The notes under the pieces: generated by a model | Told to the model about the DNA's origin: nothing | Databases searched by the model: none | What the model saw: only the letters and a program-made list of their open reading frames with translations | Program-made: the position numbers and the translations under genes | Shown here: positions 7,781 to 18,174 of the stretch, one piece after another | Layout: each line of letters starts with the position of its first letter | How positions within the stretch are numbered: the first letter of the stretch is position 1 | Assembly (NCBI GenBank): GCA_937893735.1 | Contig: CALBGD010000272.1 | Span: 1 to 24,460, forward strand | DNA from: an uncultured Clostridia bacterium | Lineage (GTDB): Bacteria > Bacillota > Clostridia > Oscillospirales > Ruminococcaceae | DNA: 24,460 nt | Reading direction: 5' to 3'

Positions 7781-7814
7781 AAAGGGGCTGAATACACAGC
7801 CCCTTTCGTTTTAT
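7781..7814 (+). terminator. Rho-independent terminator of the M16-lgt-folD operon
   Basis: Perfect 10-bp stem, AAAGGGGCTG (7781-7790) with CAGCCCCTTT (7797-7806), loop AATACA, followed by CGTTTT. The stem sequence is almost the same as that of the terminator at 2916. Confidence 0.88.
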
Positions 7815-7821
7815 AGAATCA

Positions 7822-7851
7822 GCCGCCGTTTCACAGAAATGAAGCGGCGGC
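7822..7851. terminator. 12-bp hairpin between converging operons, possible nhaC terminator
   Basis: GCCGCCGTTTCA (7822-7833) pairs fully with TGAAGCGGCGGC (7840-7851), one G-T pair, around a CAGAAA loop. It lies 10 bases beyond the nhaC stop on the minus strand and after the plus-strand terminator. The T-tract is weak on both strands, so it may act as a backup or minus-strand terminator or an mRNA-stabilising end. Confidence 0.55.
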
Positions 7852-7861
7852 TTTCGTAATA

Positions 7862-9484
7862 TCAGTTTTTCTTTCTGCCGACAACGAATTTTATCGCGAA
7901 CAGCACAACGAGCATAAGCACAACGGAAATTCCGAGCACCACGAACACGTTCTGAATGAATCCGGCGATAAGGTAGCCGACCATGCACACCGCCGCAACA
8001 GTAAACGCATACGGCATCTGCGTGGATACGTGGTTAACGTGGTCGCACTGCGCTCCGGTGGACGCCATGATGGTGGTATCCGAGATGGGGGAGCAGTGGT
8101 CGCCGCATACGGCTCCTGCAAGGCACGCGGAAATGCAGACAATGACCATCTGAGGGATAACTCCGGTTTCAGAGACATTCGCAAGCTCTGTGCTGAACAC
8201 GCTGGTAACTATCGGGATAAGTATTCCGAACGTTCCCCAGGAGGTTCCTGTTGCGAATGCAAGTCCCACTGCAACCATAAACAGTATCACAGGGAGGAGT
8301 ATCTGCACTGCGGTAGCGCTCTGTACAAGTCCGGATACATACGCGCCTGCTTCCAGGTGGTTTGTCATGGTCTTGAGCGTCCACGCGAAGGTGAGTATAA
8401 GGATCGCAGGTACCATCTGCTTGAAGCCTGCGGCGATGGAATCCATGCACTCTGTAAACTTAAGAACTCCGCGGCAGATGAAGTAGATGATGATAACGAC
8501 GAGCGCAGCCACAGAACCGAGCGACAGTCCATAGGCGGCGTCGCAGCCTGCAAACGCGTCAATGAAGTTGGTTCCGCTGAAGAATCCGCCGGTGTAGATC
8601 ATTCCGAGAACGCAGAGTATAATCAGGATAACCACTGGCAGAATAAGGTCGATGACCTTTCCCTTGGAGCGTATCGGCTGGTCGTCGTCCTCGTAGACCT
8701 TGTTCCGTGTGGTGAACAGGTCGCCGTTTGCGGCGTTCTCTTCGTGCTTTCTCATGGGGCCGAAGTCAAGTCCGGTCACGGAGATGAATACGACCATGAG
8801 TATCGTAAGCAGCGCGTACAGGTTGTAGGGGATCGTGCTGATGAACAGGCTGATTCCGTTTACGCCGTCCACGGTTCCGCTTACCGCAGCTGCCCATGAC
8901 GAGATAGGTGCGATAATGCATATAGGAGCGGCAGTCGCGTCAATAAGATATGCAAGCTTTGCGCGGGATACCTTATGCTTGTCCGTTACCGGGCGCATTA
9001 CGGAGCCTACGGTAAGGCAGTTGAAGTAATCGTCCACGAATATCATAACTCCCAGCAGGAACGTTGACAGCGCGGCCCCGCGCCTGTCCTTGATGTGGGA
9101 GGCAGCCCATTCGCCGTAGGCACGGCTTCCGCCCGCCTTGTTCATCAGAACGACGATAACGCCGAGGACAACGAGGAACACGAGTATTCCGACGTTGTAG
9201 GAATCCGCCAGGTTGGAGATGAGACCCTCCTTGATGACGGAGGTGAACATTCCCTCAAACCCGGTCCCGGAGGAAGCCGCGTAGACTATTCCGCCAGTGA
9301 GGATACCGATGAACAGCGAGGAGTAGACTTCCTTTGTGATAAGCGCCAGACCGATTGCAACGACCGGCGGCAGAAGCGACCAGAGGGTGCCTACTGCTTC
9401 AGTTATCGGCGCGAGTATGATACACAGCACCAGAAACGCTACGACAAAAAGACCAATGATGATCTTTCCCAGATGTTTTTTCAT
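7862..9484 (-). CDS. nhaC: Na+/H+ antiporter, NhaC family
   Basis: Integral membrane carrier of 540 residues with about 11-13 hydrophobic helices, assigned to the NhaC family, which exchanges Na+ for H+ (some members carry other solutes). Supporting segments are FVDDYFNCLTVGSVMRPVTD, LIDATAAPICIIAPISSWAA, FATGTSWGTFGILIPI and GDHCSPISDTTIMASTGA, all family hallmarks with buried Asp and Ser/Thr residues. The reading frame extends seven codons upstream, but ATG 9484 is preferred because AAAGGAG (9493-9499) is eight bases before it. The gene has its own consensus promoter and lies directly downstream of the ATP synthase operon in the same orientation, separated by a terminator. With the predicted Na+-binding c ring this suggests a joint role in Na+ cycling. 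Exact ion specificity is inferred. Confidence 0.9.
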   Translation of the reverse strand: MKKHLGKIIIGLFVVAFLVLCIILAPITEAVGTLWSLLPPVVAIGLALITKEVYSSLFIGILTGGIVYAASSGTGFEGMFTSVIKEGLISNLADSYNVGILVFLVVLGVIVVLMNKAGGSRAYGEWAASHIKDRRGAALSTFLLGVMIFVDDYFNCLTVGSVMRPVTDKHKVSRAKLAYLIDATAAPICIIAPISSWAAAVSGTVDGVNGISLFISTIPYNLYALLTILMVVFISVTGLDFGPMRKHEENAANGDLFTTRNKVYEDDDQPIRSKGKVIDLILPVVILIILCVLGMIYTGGFFSGTNFIDAFAGCDAAYGLSLGSVAALVVIIIYFICRGVLKFTECMDSIAAGFKQMVPAILILTFAWTLKTMTNHLEAGAYVSGLVQSATAVQILLPVILFMVAVGLAFATGTSWGTFGILIPIVTSVFSTELANVSETGVIPQMVIVCISACLAGAVCGDHCSPISDTTIMASTGAQCDHVNHVSTQMPYAFTVAAVCMVGYLIAGFIQNVFVVLGISVVLMLVVLFAIKFVVGRKKN

Positions 9485-9516
9485 TAATTCGACTCCTTTA
9501 AACATAATATAATATA

Positions 9517-9545
9517 ACTATACTATTTATGCGGCAAATTGTCAA
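9517..9545 (-). promoter_or_regulatory. Consensus sigma-A promoter of nhaC
   Basis: On the minus strand: perfect TTGACA (complement of 9540-9545), a 17-base spacer, and TATAGT (complement of 9517-9522). It lies 33 bases before the nhaC ATG. It shows that nhaC is transcribed separately from the atp operon. Confidence 0.85.
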
Positions 9546-9583
9546 GTACTTTATTCCCATGTAACAGAAAATACATACCACGG

Positions 9584-9618
9584 CACAAAAAAACTGGCAG
9601 GAAGGTTCCTGCCAGTTT
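9584..9618 (-). terminator. Strong terminator of the ATP synthase operon
   Basis: Read on the minus strand, AAACTGGCAGGA and TCCTGCCAGTTT form a perfect 12-bp stem with a 4-base loop (complement of 9591-9602 and 9607-9618), followed by seven T. It starts four bases after the atpC stop. Confidence 0.93.
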
Positions 9619-9622
9619 GATT

Positions 9623-10024
9623 TTAAAGAAGATGTGCTGCGTCGATTCGGTTGAGCGCTCTTTTGAGCTTTGCCTCTGCGAGACGGAGCTCGTTGTCGCT
9701 TGCGGCAGCCTTGATGCGCTCCTCTGCGACCTGCTTTGCGTGCTCAGCGCGATTAACGTCAATGTCCTCTGCCCACTCGCACGCCTGAACCAGTATAACG
9801 GTCTTTTCCTTTGATACCTTGATGATACCTCCGGTGGTGGCGGCGCGGCGGAACTGCCCGTCTATCATTACGCGCATCTGTCCGATGCCGAGCGCGGCGC
9901 AGTACGGCTCATGCCCGTTGAGTATTCCGACATCTCCCACGGTGGTGCGGGCGATTATCTGCTCGGTCTCACCGTCAAAGAAAACCTTTTCGGGCGTGAT
10001 GATCTGTAATCTGAACGGCGTCAT
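9623..10024 (-). CDS. atpC: F1 ATP synthase epsilon subunit
   Basis: Epsilon subunit of the F1 central stalk, 133 residues, the usual length. The N-terminal beta-sandwich contains LQIITPEKVFFDGETEQI, VGDVGILNGHEPYCAAL and the GGIIKVSKEKTVIL strands. The C-terminal part (from about residue 90) is a helical hairpin rich in Ala, Lys and Glu that, in this family, can rise and inhibit ATP hydrolysis. It is the last gene of the atp operon, 13 bases after atpD, and is followed immediately by the operon terminator. The start ATG is preceded by GGAGG. Confidence 0.96.
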   Translation of the reverse strand: MTPFRLQIITPEKVFFDGETEQIIARTTVGDVGILNGHEPYCAALGIGQMRVMIDGQFRRAATTGGIIKVSKEKTVILVQACEWAEDIDVNRAEHAKQVAEERIKAAASDNELRLAEAKLKRALNRIDAAHLL

Positions 10025-10037
10025 ATATTACCTCCGA

Positions 10038-12349
<2,312 letters not shown>

Positions 12350-12386
12350 GTTTCCTGATGCTATAATATCACCCCCGGGAATTAGG

Positions 12387-12407
12387 CGCGGAGCGGCGTG
12401 CCCCGCG
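12387..12407 (-). other. GC-rich hairpin upstream of atpG
   Basis: CGCGGGG and CTCCGCG (complement of 12401-12407 and 12387-12393) pair over 7 bp with a 7-base loop, in the 73-base gap between the small gene and atpG. No T-tract follows, so it is more likely a translation or stability element than a terminator. Confidence 0.4.
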
Positions 12408-12422
12408 TCAGGCGGTCAGCGA

Positions 12423-12551
12423 TCACTGAACGTTGTCGTCAGTTGTGATGTATCTGACCTTTTTCTCGATATAGAGCCATGCCACGCCAAGAACAGCGAG
12501 CACGGAAAGTGTTGTGGAAATAATGCCGAGTACAAAAGCAGCCTGCTTCAT
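12423..12551 (-). CDS. Small single-helix membrane protein (42 aa) inside the atp operon
   Basis: A 42-codon frame between atpA and atpG with an excellent ribosome binding site (AAAGGAG, seven bases before ATG). The protein has a short polar N-terminus (MKQ), a hydrophobic helix at about residues 4-27 (from AAFVLGIIS to VAWLYI), then a basic EKKVRY stretch and an acidic, polar tail (TTDDNVQ). This predicts one membrane span with the basic end in the cytoplasm. I know of no standard F-ATPase subunit at this place, and it is not AtpE, AtpI or AtpZ, which are all present elsewhere. It could be an accessory or assembly microprotein of FoF1. The RBS, spacing and topology support a real gene; the function is unknown. 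Confidence 0.75.
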   Translation of the reverse strand: MKQAAFVLGIISTTLSVLAVLGVAWLYIEKKVRYITTDDNVQ

Positions 12552-12569
12552 AAAAACGCTCCTTTCGGC

Positions 12570-14078
12570 TTATGCGGCGTAGCCCTTTGCGAATTCAGCG
12601 AGAATGGTCTTCAGCTTCTCTTCGATCTCAGGCTTCATTACCTTTTCGTTCCTGATGCTTGTGAGTATCTCAGGGTCCGTGGACTTGATATGATCCAGCA
12701 GGTCGCTCTGATACTGCTTTATCTTCTCGACCGGGATATCTGCGAGGAAGTTGTTGATAACAGCATAGATGATGACTACCTGCTCCTCTACCTCCAGCGG
12801 AGAATTCTGATCCTGCTTCAGTACTTCAACGATACGCTCGCCCTTTGCAAGACGGTCCTTGGTATCCTTATCAAGGTCGGAGCCGAACTGTGCGAAGCTC
12901 TGGAGCTCTCTGTACTGGGAGTAGTCCAGCTTCAGGGTTCCGGCAACCTTCTTCATCGCCTTTATCTGCGCGTTACCGCCTACACGGGATACGGAGATAC
13001 CAGGGTTTACAGCCGGGCGTACGCCTGCGTTGAACAGTTCGCTCTCGAGGTAGATCTGACCGTCTGTGATGGAGATTACGTTTGTCGGGATATACGCGGA
13101 AACGTCGCCCGCCTGAGTCTCGATTATCGGGAGCGCGGTCAGCGAGCCGCCGCCATAGTTTTCGTTAAGTCTTGCCGCACGCTCAAGAAGTCTTGAATGC
13201 AGATAGAATACATCGCCGGGGTATGCCTCACGTCCTGGCGGTCTTTTCAGCAGCAGGGAGAGGGTACGGTAAGCGACTGCGTGCTTGGACAGGTCGTCGT
13301 AAACCACGAGGACGTCCTTGCCCTTATCCATGAAGTACTCGCCCATGGTGCAGCCGGAGTAGGGCGCGATGTACTGGAGCGGTGCAAGCTCGGAAGCGGT
13401 GGAGGATACGACGATGGTGTAATCCAGTGCGCCGCCTGCGCGGAGCTGTTCAACGACTCCGGCAACAGTGGAGTTCTTCTGACCTATGGCAACATAGATA
13501 CAGATAACGTCCTTGCCTTTCTGGTTGATGATGGTGTCGATCGCGATGGCGGTCTTACCGGTCTGGCGGTCGCCGATGATGAGCTCACGCTGACCTCTGC
13601 CTATCGGGATCATGCTGTCGATGGCCTTGATACCGGTCTGAAGCGGTACAGTTACCGGCTTTCTTGTGATGATGCCGGAAGCTATCTTTTCGATGGGGCG
13701 TGTTTCCTTTGCGAGAATAGCGCCCTTGCCGTCTATCGGCTGTCCCAGAGAATTTACAACGCGTCCGAGAAGCTCCTCGCCTACCGGAACGGACACGATG
13801 CTGCCTGTTCTCTTAACGGTGGAGCCTTCCTTGATGTCCTCGTCAGAGCCGAGCATTACCGCGCCGACGAAATCCTGCTCAAGGTTCATGGCCATGCACT
13901 GTACGCCGTTCTCGAACTCAAGGAGCTCGTTGAGCATACACTTTTCAAGGCCGTGGATACGCACGATACCATCGCCGACTGTAACGACGGTACCCACGTC
14001 ACCGAGCTGGATCTGCGCATTGTAATTCTTGATGCGGGACTTTATAAGTCCCGTTATTTCATCGGGGCGTAAATCCAT
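12570..14078 (-). CDS. atpA: F1 ATP synthase alpha subunit
   Basis: Non-catalytic nucleotide-binding alpha subunit of F1, 502 residues. The P-loop GDRQTGKT is at residues 169-176, and the alpha signature [17 protein letters not shown] is intact near the C-terminal third. The frame also allows a start three codons upstream (base 14087), but there the purine-rich site AAAGGG touches the ATG. ATG 14078 has the site nine bases upstream and gives the family-like [10 protein letters not shown]-terminus. It lies 25 bases after atpH and 18 bases before the 42-codon small gene. Confidence 0.97.
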   Translation of the reverse strand: MDLRPDEITGLIKSRIKNYNAQIQLGDVGTVVTVGDGIVRIHGLEKCMLNELLEFENGVQCMAMNLEQDFVGAVMLGSDEDIKEGSTVKRTGSIVSVPVGEELLGRVVNSLGQPIDGKGAILAKETRPIEKIASGIITRKPVTVPLQTGIKAIDSMIPIGRGQRELIIGDRQTGKTAIAIDTIINQKGKDVICIYVAIGQKNSTVAGVVEQLRAGGALDYTIVVSSTASELAPLQYIAPYSGCTMGEYFMDKGKDVLVVYDDLSKHAVAYRTLSLLLKRPPGREAYPGDVFYLHSRLLERAARLNENYGGGSLTALPIIETQAGDVSAYIPTNVISITDGQIYLESELFNAGVRPAVNPGISVSRVGGNAQIKAMKKVAGTLKLDYSQYRELQSFAQFGSDLDKDTKDRLAKGERIVEVLKQDQNSPLEVEEQVVIIYAVINNFLADIPVEKIKQYQSDLLDHIKSTDPEILTSIRNEKVMKPEIEEKLKTILAEFAKGYAA

Positions 14079-14103
14079 TAAATACATCCCTTTCTTGTTG
14101 ATT

Positions 14104-14655
14104 TTATGCTATAACGCCGCCAAGCTCCTTTTTGAGCTCGGAAAGTCTTGTGCGGACGCTGCCGTCATAGCGGGTGCTGCCGTAGTCGATGATGACGCCG
14201 CCGATCAGTGACGGATCGATCTTTTCCTTTACGGAAACGGTCTTTCCGGTGACCTCGGACATCTTCGCCCTGATCTTTTCGCGAAGCTGCTCAGACAGCG
14301 GAGCGCTTGCGGTAACAGTGATCTCTGCGATTTTGAAGTGATCGTTATACGACGCGCGGAAATTCTTCACGATGCCGTCGAAGCAGCCCATTCTTGCGCG
14401 CTCCGTGAGAACGCACAGAAGATTCCCGGTCAGCTCAGAGATCCCGCCGTCCCTGATGATCTCTTTCATCATGTCCAGCTTGTCTCCGACCGGAACGGTG
14501 GGGGTGCCGAGCAGCTTTATGAAATCCGGGTTCCCGTCAAAGATACCCTTAAGCGCGTCAAGCTCTGCGAGGGTGTCTTTCAGCCCGTCCGGAGCCTCCT
14601 CCAGACACAGCTCAAAAAACGCCTCGGCATAAACCTTTTCAGCCTTGTCGTTCAT
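14104..14655 (-). CDS. atpH: F1 ATP synthase delta subunit
   Basis: Delta subunit (OSCP homologue) that joins the top of F1 to the b-subunit stalk, 183 residues. The N-terminal helical domain starts [16 protein letters not shown], and the family's C-terminal segment is seen as [27 protein letters not shown], the usual delta signature. It follows atpF after 24 bases and precedes atpA by 25. Confidence 0.95.
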   Translation of the reverse strand: MNDKAEKVYAEAFFELCLEEAPDGLKDTLAELDALKGIFDGNPDFIKLLGTPTVPVGDKLDMMKEIIRDGGISELTGNLLCVLTERARMGCFDGIVKNFRASYNDHFKIAEITVTASAPLSEQLREKIRAKMSEVTGKTVSVKEKIDPSLIGGVIIDYGSTRYDGSVRTRLSELKKELGGVIA

Positions 14656-14679
14656 AAAAATTCCTTTCCGGACGCTCGG

Positions 14680-15213
14680 TCACTTTGCAGTCCCGACATT
14701 CTCGAGGAAGCCTGTGATTATCGCCTCGTTGTCCTTCGCCGAAATTTCCTTCTCAACGACCTTTGACGCAGCCATGATGACGATATCGGATATTTCGTCC
14801 TTTATCTCGTTTACTGCGCGCTGCTTGTCACGCTCGATGCTTTCCTCAGCCCTTGCCTTGATCTCCGCAGCCTTCTGATTTGCCTCGCTCAGTATCTCGG
14901 TCTCGCGCTTCTGGGCGCGGGCGGTGGCCTGCTTCATTATTTCAGCGGCCTCTTCCTTTGCCTTGGCGAGCTTTTCGAGGTACTCCTGCTCGGTCTTTGC
15001 TGCGGATTCCTTGGCGCGCTGCGCCTCAGCTATCTCGGCAGCCGCCATCTCCTTGCGCTTGTCAAGGATCTTGCCGACCGGCTTGAAGAGGAATACTCTG
15101 AAAAGTATGAAGATGATGAGCGTATTGATCAGGGTGAACACGATGGTTCCCGGGTCGATCGTAACAAGGGGCAGATTGACCTGCGCGGCGCTTTCACTGA
15201 TAAGTGTCAGCAT
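14680..15213 (-). CDS. atpF: Fo ATP synthase b subunit
   Basis: Subunit b of the peripheral stalk, 177 residues. One membrane helix near the N-terminus (about residues 22-45, TIVFTLINTLIIFILFRVFLF) is followed by FKPVGKILDKRKE and a long charged coiled coil rich in Ala, Glu and Lys. Only one b-type gene is present, so the stalk should be a b homodimer. It lies 43 bases after atpE. Confidence 0.95.
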   Translation of the reverse strand: MLTLISESAAQVNLPLVTIDPGTIVFTLINTLIIFILFRVFLFKPVGKILDKRKEMAAAEIAEAQRAKESAAKTEQEYLEKLAKAKEEAAEIMKQATARAQKRETEILSEANQKAAEIKARAEESIERDKQRAVNEIKDEISDIVIMAASKVVEKEISAKDNEAIITGFLENVGTAK

Positions 15214-15256
15214 TTAGTTCAACTCCTCCCTTTATGCTTTCATCGTTTCTGTTCTA

Positions 15257-15565
<309 letters not shown>

Positions 15566-15583
15566 TTAGTTTAAAATACTTAT

Positions 15584-15625
15584 CCCCATAAGGGGAATAT
15601 AGCCGATTTTTCCGGGCAGTGCCCG
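15584..15625 (-). other. Two small hairpins between atpB and atpE
   Basis: CGGGCAGTGCCCG (15613-15625) is a near-perfect palindrome just after the atpB stop, and TCCCC/GGGGA (15584-15597) forms a second short stem with an ATAA loop. They sit just upstream of atpE, the gene whose product is needed in the most copies. Neither has a T-tract. Confidence 0.45.
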
Positions 15626-15627
15626 TA

Positions 15628-16341
15628 TCATTCGCACTCTGCGCCTGAGATATACGCCATTGTCAGAGTTGTGAAGATGTATGCCTGAATCACTGCCGAG
15701 AACAGGTCGAAGTACAGTGATGTCACAGCCGGGATCAGTATCGCGAAGTTGCCCAGCGCGAAGTAGATGAGTCCGCCGATTACCATGCCCGCTACCATGT
15801 TGCCGAAGATACGCAGCGCCTGCGACAGCGGGTTAGCGATCTCGCCGATGATGTTGAACGGAAGCATGAACGGCATAGGCTCGATGAACGCGTGGAAATA
15901 ACCCTTGACCTTGCCGGTCTTGGCGCGGTTTATCTGCGTCAGCGTGAATGTGATGAGCGCGATGGCGCCTGTAACGGAGATGTCAGAGGCCGGGTTCTTC
16001 AGACCGAAAAGGCTCATCAGGTTATTCAGCAGCAGGAAGCACAGCAGCGCTCCGATGTACGCTGTATATCCCTTGTATTTCGGTCCCATGGTGGTGTCCA
16101 CCATATCCCGCACGAATGTGACTATCCATTCCGCCGCAGCCTGACGCCGCGTTTTGGGGATTATCTCCATCTTGTGGGTGAGAATGAGCATTATCACCAG
16201 CAGGATAAGCATGACGATCCACTGGATTATGACAGTTTCAGTGAGATTCCATGTCATCCCGAACAGCTCAAAGCTCGCTGCGATGTGTGGTCCGTTGACC
16301 GTAAATCCGCCTTCTGATGCCAAAAGCAAAGCTGCTGGCAT
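15628..16341 (-). CDS. atpB: Fo ATP synthase a subunit
   Basis: Stator subunit a, which forms the ion half-channels against the c ring, 237 residues with about five or six membrane helices. The essential arginine is R177 in PLSQALRIFGNMVAG, preceded by LPFNIIGEIANP and followed by the C-terminal helix FDLFSAVIQAYIFTTLTMAYI with Q219. All key residues of an active subunit are present. The N-terminus is short and presumably outside. It lies 38 bases after the AtpI-like gene, with the RBS AGGAGG upstream. Confidence 0.96.
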   Translation of the reverse strand: MPAALLLASEGGFTVNGPHIAASFELFGMTWNLTETVIIQWIVMLILLVIMLILTHKMEIIPKTRRQAAAEWIVTFVRDMVDTTMGPKYKGYTAYIGALLCFLLLNNLMSLFGLKNPASDISVTGAIALITFTLTQINRAKTGKVKGYFHAFIEPMPFMLPFNIIGEIANPLSQALRIFGNMVAGMVIGGLIYFALGNFAILIPAVTSLYFDLFSAVIQAYIFTTLTMAYISGAECE

Positions 16342-16379
16342 ATCGTATCAGTCCTCCTTTAGCTTAGCCCTTTCGGGGC

Positions 16380-16790
16380 TCAATAATCTTTATTACGCGG
16401 GGAGCGCGTTTCCCACAGCCCCTTCAGTGTGATGATGAGCTTCGGGAAGAACAGCGGGACTGCCGCTGTAATAAGATTCATAAATGGTGCGACGCCTGCT
16501 ATCGTCATGGTCAGGAAAAGTCCCAGATACCTAAGACAATACATGGTGTTCATATAGCTCTGGGCGGATTTTGCATTCCTGCGCAGCGCCTTTTCAGCGC
16601 TTTTGCCCATCAGCCAGAAATTACCCACGCACACGAGGTTCCCCCACACGCCGCCGAGAAGCAGCGTATAATCGAGACCCGAGGCGAAGAACAGGATTAG
16701 AAGCAGCGCGAAATACACTGCATTCACGACCAGAAACCACGGGAGCATACTGCGCATCTCCTGTGCTGTTATGCCGTTTTTCTCTGCCAT
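16380..16790 (-). CDS. atpI: AtpI-like ATP synthase accessory membrane protein
   Basis: Membrane protein of 136 residues with four predicted helices (about 17-37, 42-62, 83-100 and 103-120) and polar ends. Position directly before atpB, size and four-helix pattern match the ATP synthase subunit I (AtpI) family, a poorly conserved accessory that in other bacteria helps assemble the c ring or supply Mg2+/Ca2+. A conserved small motif is GGVWGNLVCVGNFWLMG. The assignment rests mainly on context and topology, because the family diverges quickly. It follows the AtpZ-like gene after nine bases. Confidence 0.78.
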   Translation of the reverse strand: MAEKNGITAQEMRSMLPWFLVVNAVYFALLLILFFASGLDYTLLLGGVWGNLVCVGNFWLMGKSAEKALRRNAKSAQSYMNTMYCLRYLGLFLTMTIAGVAPFMNLITAAVPLFFPKLIITLKGLWETRSPRNKDY

Positions 16791-16799
16791 AGTCTTACC

Positions 16800-17105
16800 T
16801 CACTTGTGCGGGTGGTGGTATTCGTCGCCGTAGTCATTATCGCGCGGGTCGCTGTAATAACGGCGGTATTTGTTCTTGTCGTCCTTTGCGAACAGCTTTA
16901 TCATCTTCATCAGATGATTCACCGCACCGCCTATCATGAACACTATTCCGAGAATGATGCACAGCACCATTACCCAGTCGGGCCAGCCGAAGTATTCACA
17001 AGCGTAATGTCCGCCCACGATAAACACCAGCAGCGGAGCCAGTATCACGAACGCGAACTGGCTTGCCACCGCATAGGCGGCGAGGGGATTCTTCTTCTCG
17101 CTCAT
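16800..17105 (-). CDS. AtpZ-like membrane protein
   Basis: Protein of 101 residues with two hydrophobic helices (about residues 14-33 and 43-62), then a basic and acidic cytoplasmic tail rich in Tyr, Asp, Arg and His (YRRYYSDPRDNDYGDEYHHPH). The N-terminal AAYAVASQFAFVILAPLLVFIVGG resembles the AtpZ/subunit I family, which accompanies AtpI at the head of many atp operons and is thought to help Fo assembly or divalent cation handling. The charged tail is longer than I would expect. Its ATG overlaps the stop of the upstream membrane-anchored gene by one base (TAATG), and it is nine bases from the AtpI-like gene. Confidence 0.72.
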   Translation of the reverse strand: MSEKKNPLAAYAVASQFAFVILAPLLVFIVGGHYACEYFGWPDWVMVLCIILGIVFMIGGAVNHLMKMIKLFAKDDKNKYRRYYSDPRDNDYGDEYHHPHK

Positions 17106-17893
17106 TACTCAGCGGAGCCCCTTGTGACGAAATCGGCAAGACGCCAGCCGTCATCGAGCTTCACCATTACCATCTGGAGCACGGAATCCTTGTTCTCGTC
17201 CGTCACTCCGTTGGAGGAGTCGATGCCGTCAAGGTATGCGGTAAGACCGCATTTTCCGTTTTCGAGGTATTCTATCGTGATAGCGCAGCTTGACCAGCTC
17301 TTGCTTTCGTCCGGTGTGAAATCAGCGCTGATTCCCAGCTTGTAAACCTTTTCGTACTTGGGACCGCTTTCAGCAGTTGATTCAGAAGTTCCGTCCGCTG
17401 TTCCCTCCGTGGTGGGAGCGGTCTGCTCAACGCGGACGAGCTGCTCGCGGTTTGCATAGACCACAAGCCCATTTCCGTCAGAGTTCTTGAGTATCCTTTC
17501 CGCTGCGTCGTCTGTGTAGACGGAGCGCACCAGCTCCTCTATCTGCTCAAGGGAGGTGTAATCGGTGCTGTTGACGGTGTAGTACCCGTCCTCGGGGAGG
17601 TTGCCGTAAGGCTCGTCCTCGTGGTGAAGTCCCTCAGTCACGAACAGCCTGAGTATCTCGTGGCTGTCGTTGAGCAGGTCGTGCGCCGCATACTCGCATT
17701 CCTCACGGTATTCCGGTGTGAGGTACGATGTGTCGCTGACCGTGTTGTTCACTGATTCGCCGCTGGTCTGCGGCTTTGAGGGGTTCTGAGTCAGTATCAT
17801 TACAACTGCTGCTATTGCAAGCGCCGCCGCGGCTGCGGCAACGATAATTGTCGCTATAAGAGTGGTATTCATGGTTTTTTTATTATTGCTCAT
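17105..17893 (-). CDS. Membrane-anchored extracytoplasmic protein, first gene of the atp operon
   Basis: Protein of 262 residues with a short basic N-terminus (MSNNKK), one Ala-rich membrane helix at about residues 9-33, and a large outside part. That part opens with a Ser/Thr-rich linker, then a helical and strand region (TSLEQIEELVRSVYTDD, GLVVYANREQLV), a low-complexity Thr/Ser/Glu/Gly linker near the middle, and a strand-rich end (CAITIEYLENGKCGLTAYL, LDDGWRLADFVT). No lipobox Cys follows the helix. The layout vaguely recalls NTF2-like or IseA-type extracellular domains, but I cannot assign a family. ATG 17893 is chosen over 17923 because only it has an upstream AAAGG. Its stop overlaps the AtpZ-like start by one base, tying it to ATP synthase expression. 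Confidence 0.8.
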   Translation of the reverse strand: MSNNKKTMNTTLIATIIVAAAAAALAIAAVVMILTQNPSKPQTSGESVNNTVSDTSYLTPEYREECEYAAHDLLNDSHEILRLFVTEGLHHEDEPYGNLPEDGYYTVNSTDYTSLEQIEELVRSVYTDDAAERILKNSDGNGLVVYANREQLVRVEQTAPTTEGTADGTSESTAESGPKYEKVYKLGISADFTPDESKSWSSCAITIEYLENGKCGLTAYLDGIDSSNGVTDENKDSVLQMVMVKLDDGWRLADFVTRGSAE

Positions 17894-17976
17894 CAGGTAC
17901 TGCCTTTCGTCGGGAAATCGCATATATTCAGAAAGCCTGCGGAAATTGTAATGCCGAGATATTTCCCTATTCTATT

Positions 17977-18005
17977 ATGATACTATAAAACGCCGTTTTT
18001 GTCAA
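17977..18005 (-). promoter_or_regulatory. Sigma-A promoter of the ATP synthase operon
   Basis: On the minus strand: perfect TTGACA (complement of 18000-18005), 17 bases, TATCAT (complement of 17977-17982). Transcription would start near 17970, about 77 bases before the first gene's ATG. Confidence 0.78.
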
Positions 18006-18082
18006 TACCGCAATCGGGTAAAAAGTCATTTATTACCCGAAATATGGACAAAATATGACTAATCAAGGCGGCGTTTATAGTA
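17981..18082. promoter_or_regulatory. Nested inverted repeats over and upstream of the atp promoter
   Basis: TACTATAAAACGCCG (17981-17995), inside the promoter spacer, is mirrored by CGGCGTTTATAGTA (18069-18082), a 14-of-15 match with one base missing. Nested between them is a perfect 7-bp dyad, CGGGTAA (18015-18021) and TTACCCG (18033-18039), starting 10 bases upstream of the -35. Such symmetry suggests protein binding sites, possibly with looping. No known operator is recognised. Confidence 0.5.
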
Positions 18083-18100
18083 GTTTTACACAAATAATCG

Positions 18101-18168
18101 AGCAAAAAAGCAGCGGCTGAGATCTCTGCTGATGGCGAATAGGACCATCTTAAATTACACAGCCGCTG
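18101..18168 (-). terminator. Branched terminator after the cyclophilin gene
   Basis: Read on the minus strand, CAGCGGCTG (complement of 18160-18168) pairs perfectly with CAGCCGCTG (complement of 18111-18119), followed by CTTTTTT. The 40-base loop contains an inner 5-bp stem, GATGG/CCATC (18131-18149). The stop codon of the cyclophilin gene is seven bases upstream. Confidence 0.75.
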
Positions 18169-18174
18169 TGATGA

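Noticed and set aside
12387..12407. Terminator splitting the atp operon before atpG
   Set aside because: The GC-rich stem lacks a T-tract and no convincing promoter follows, so the operon is probably continuous.
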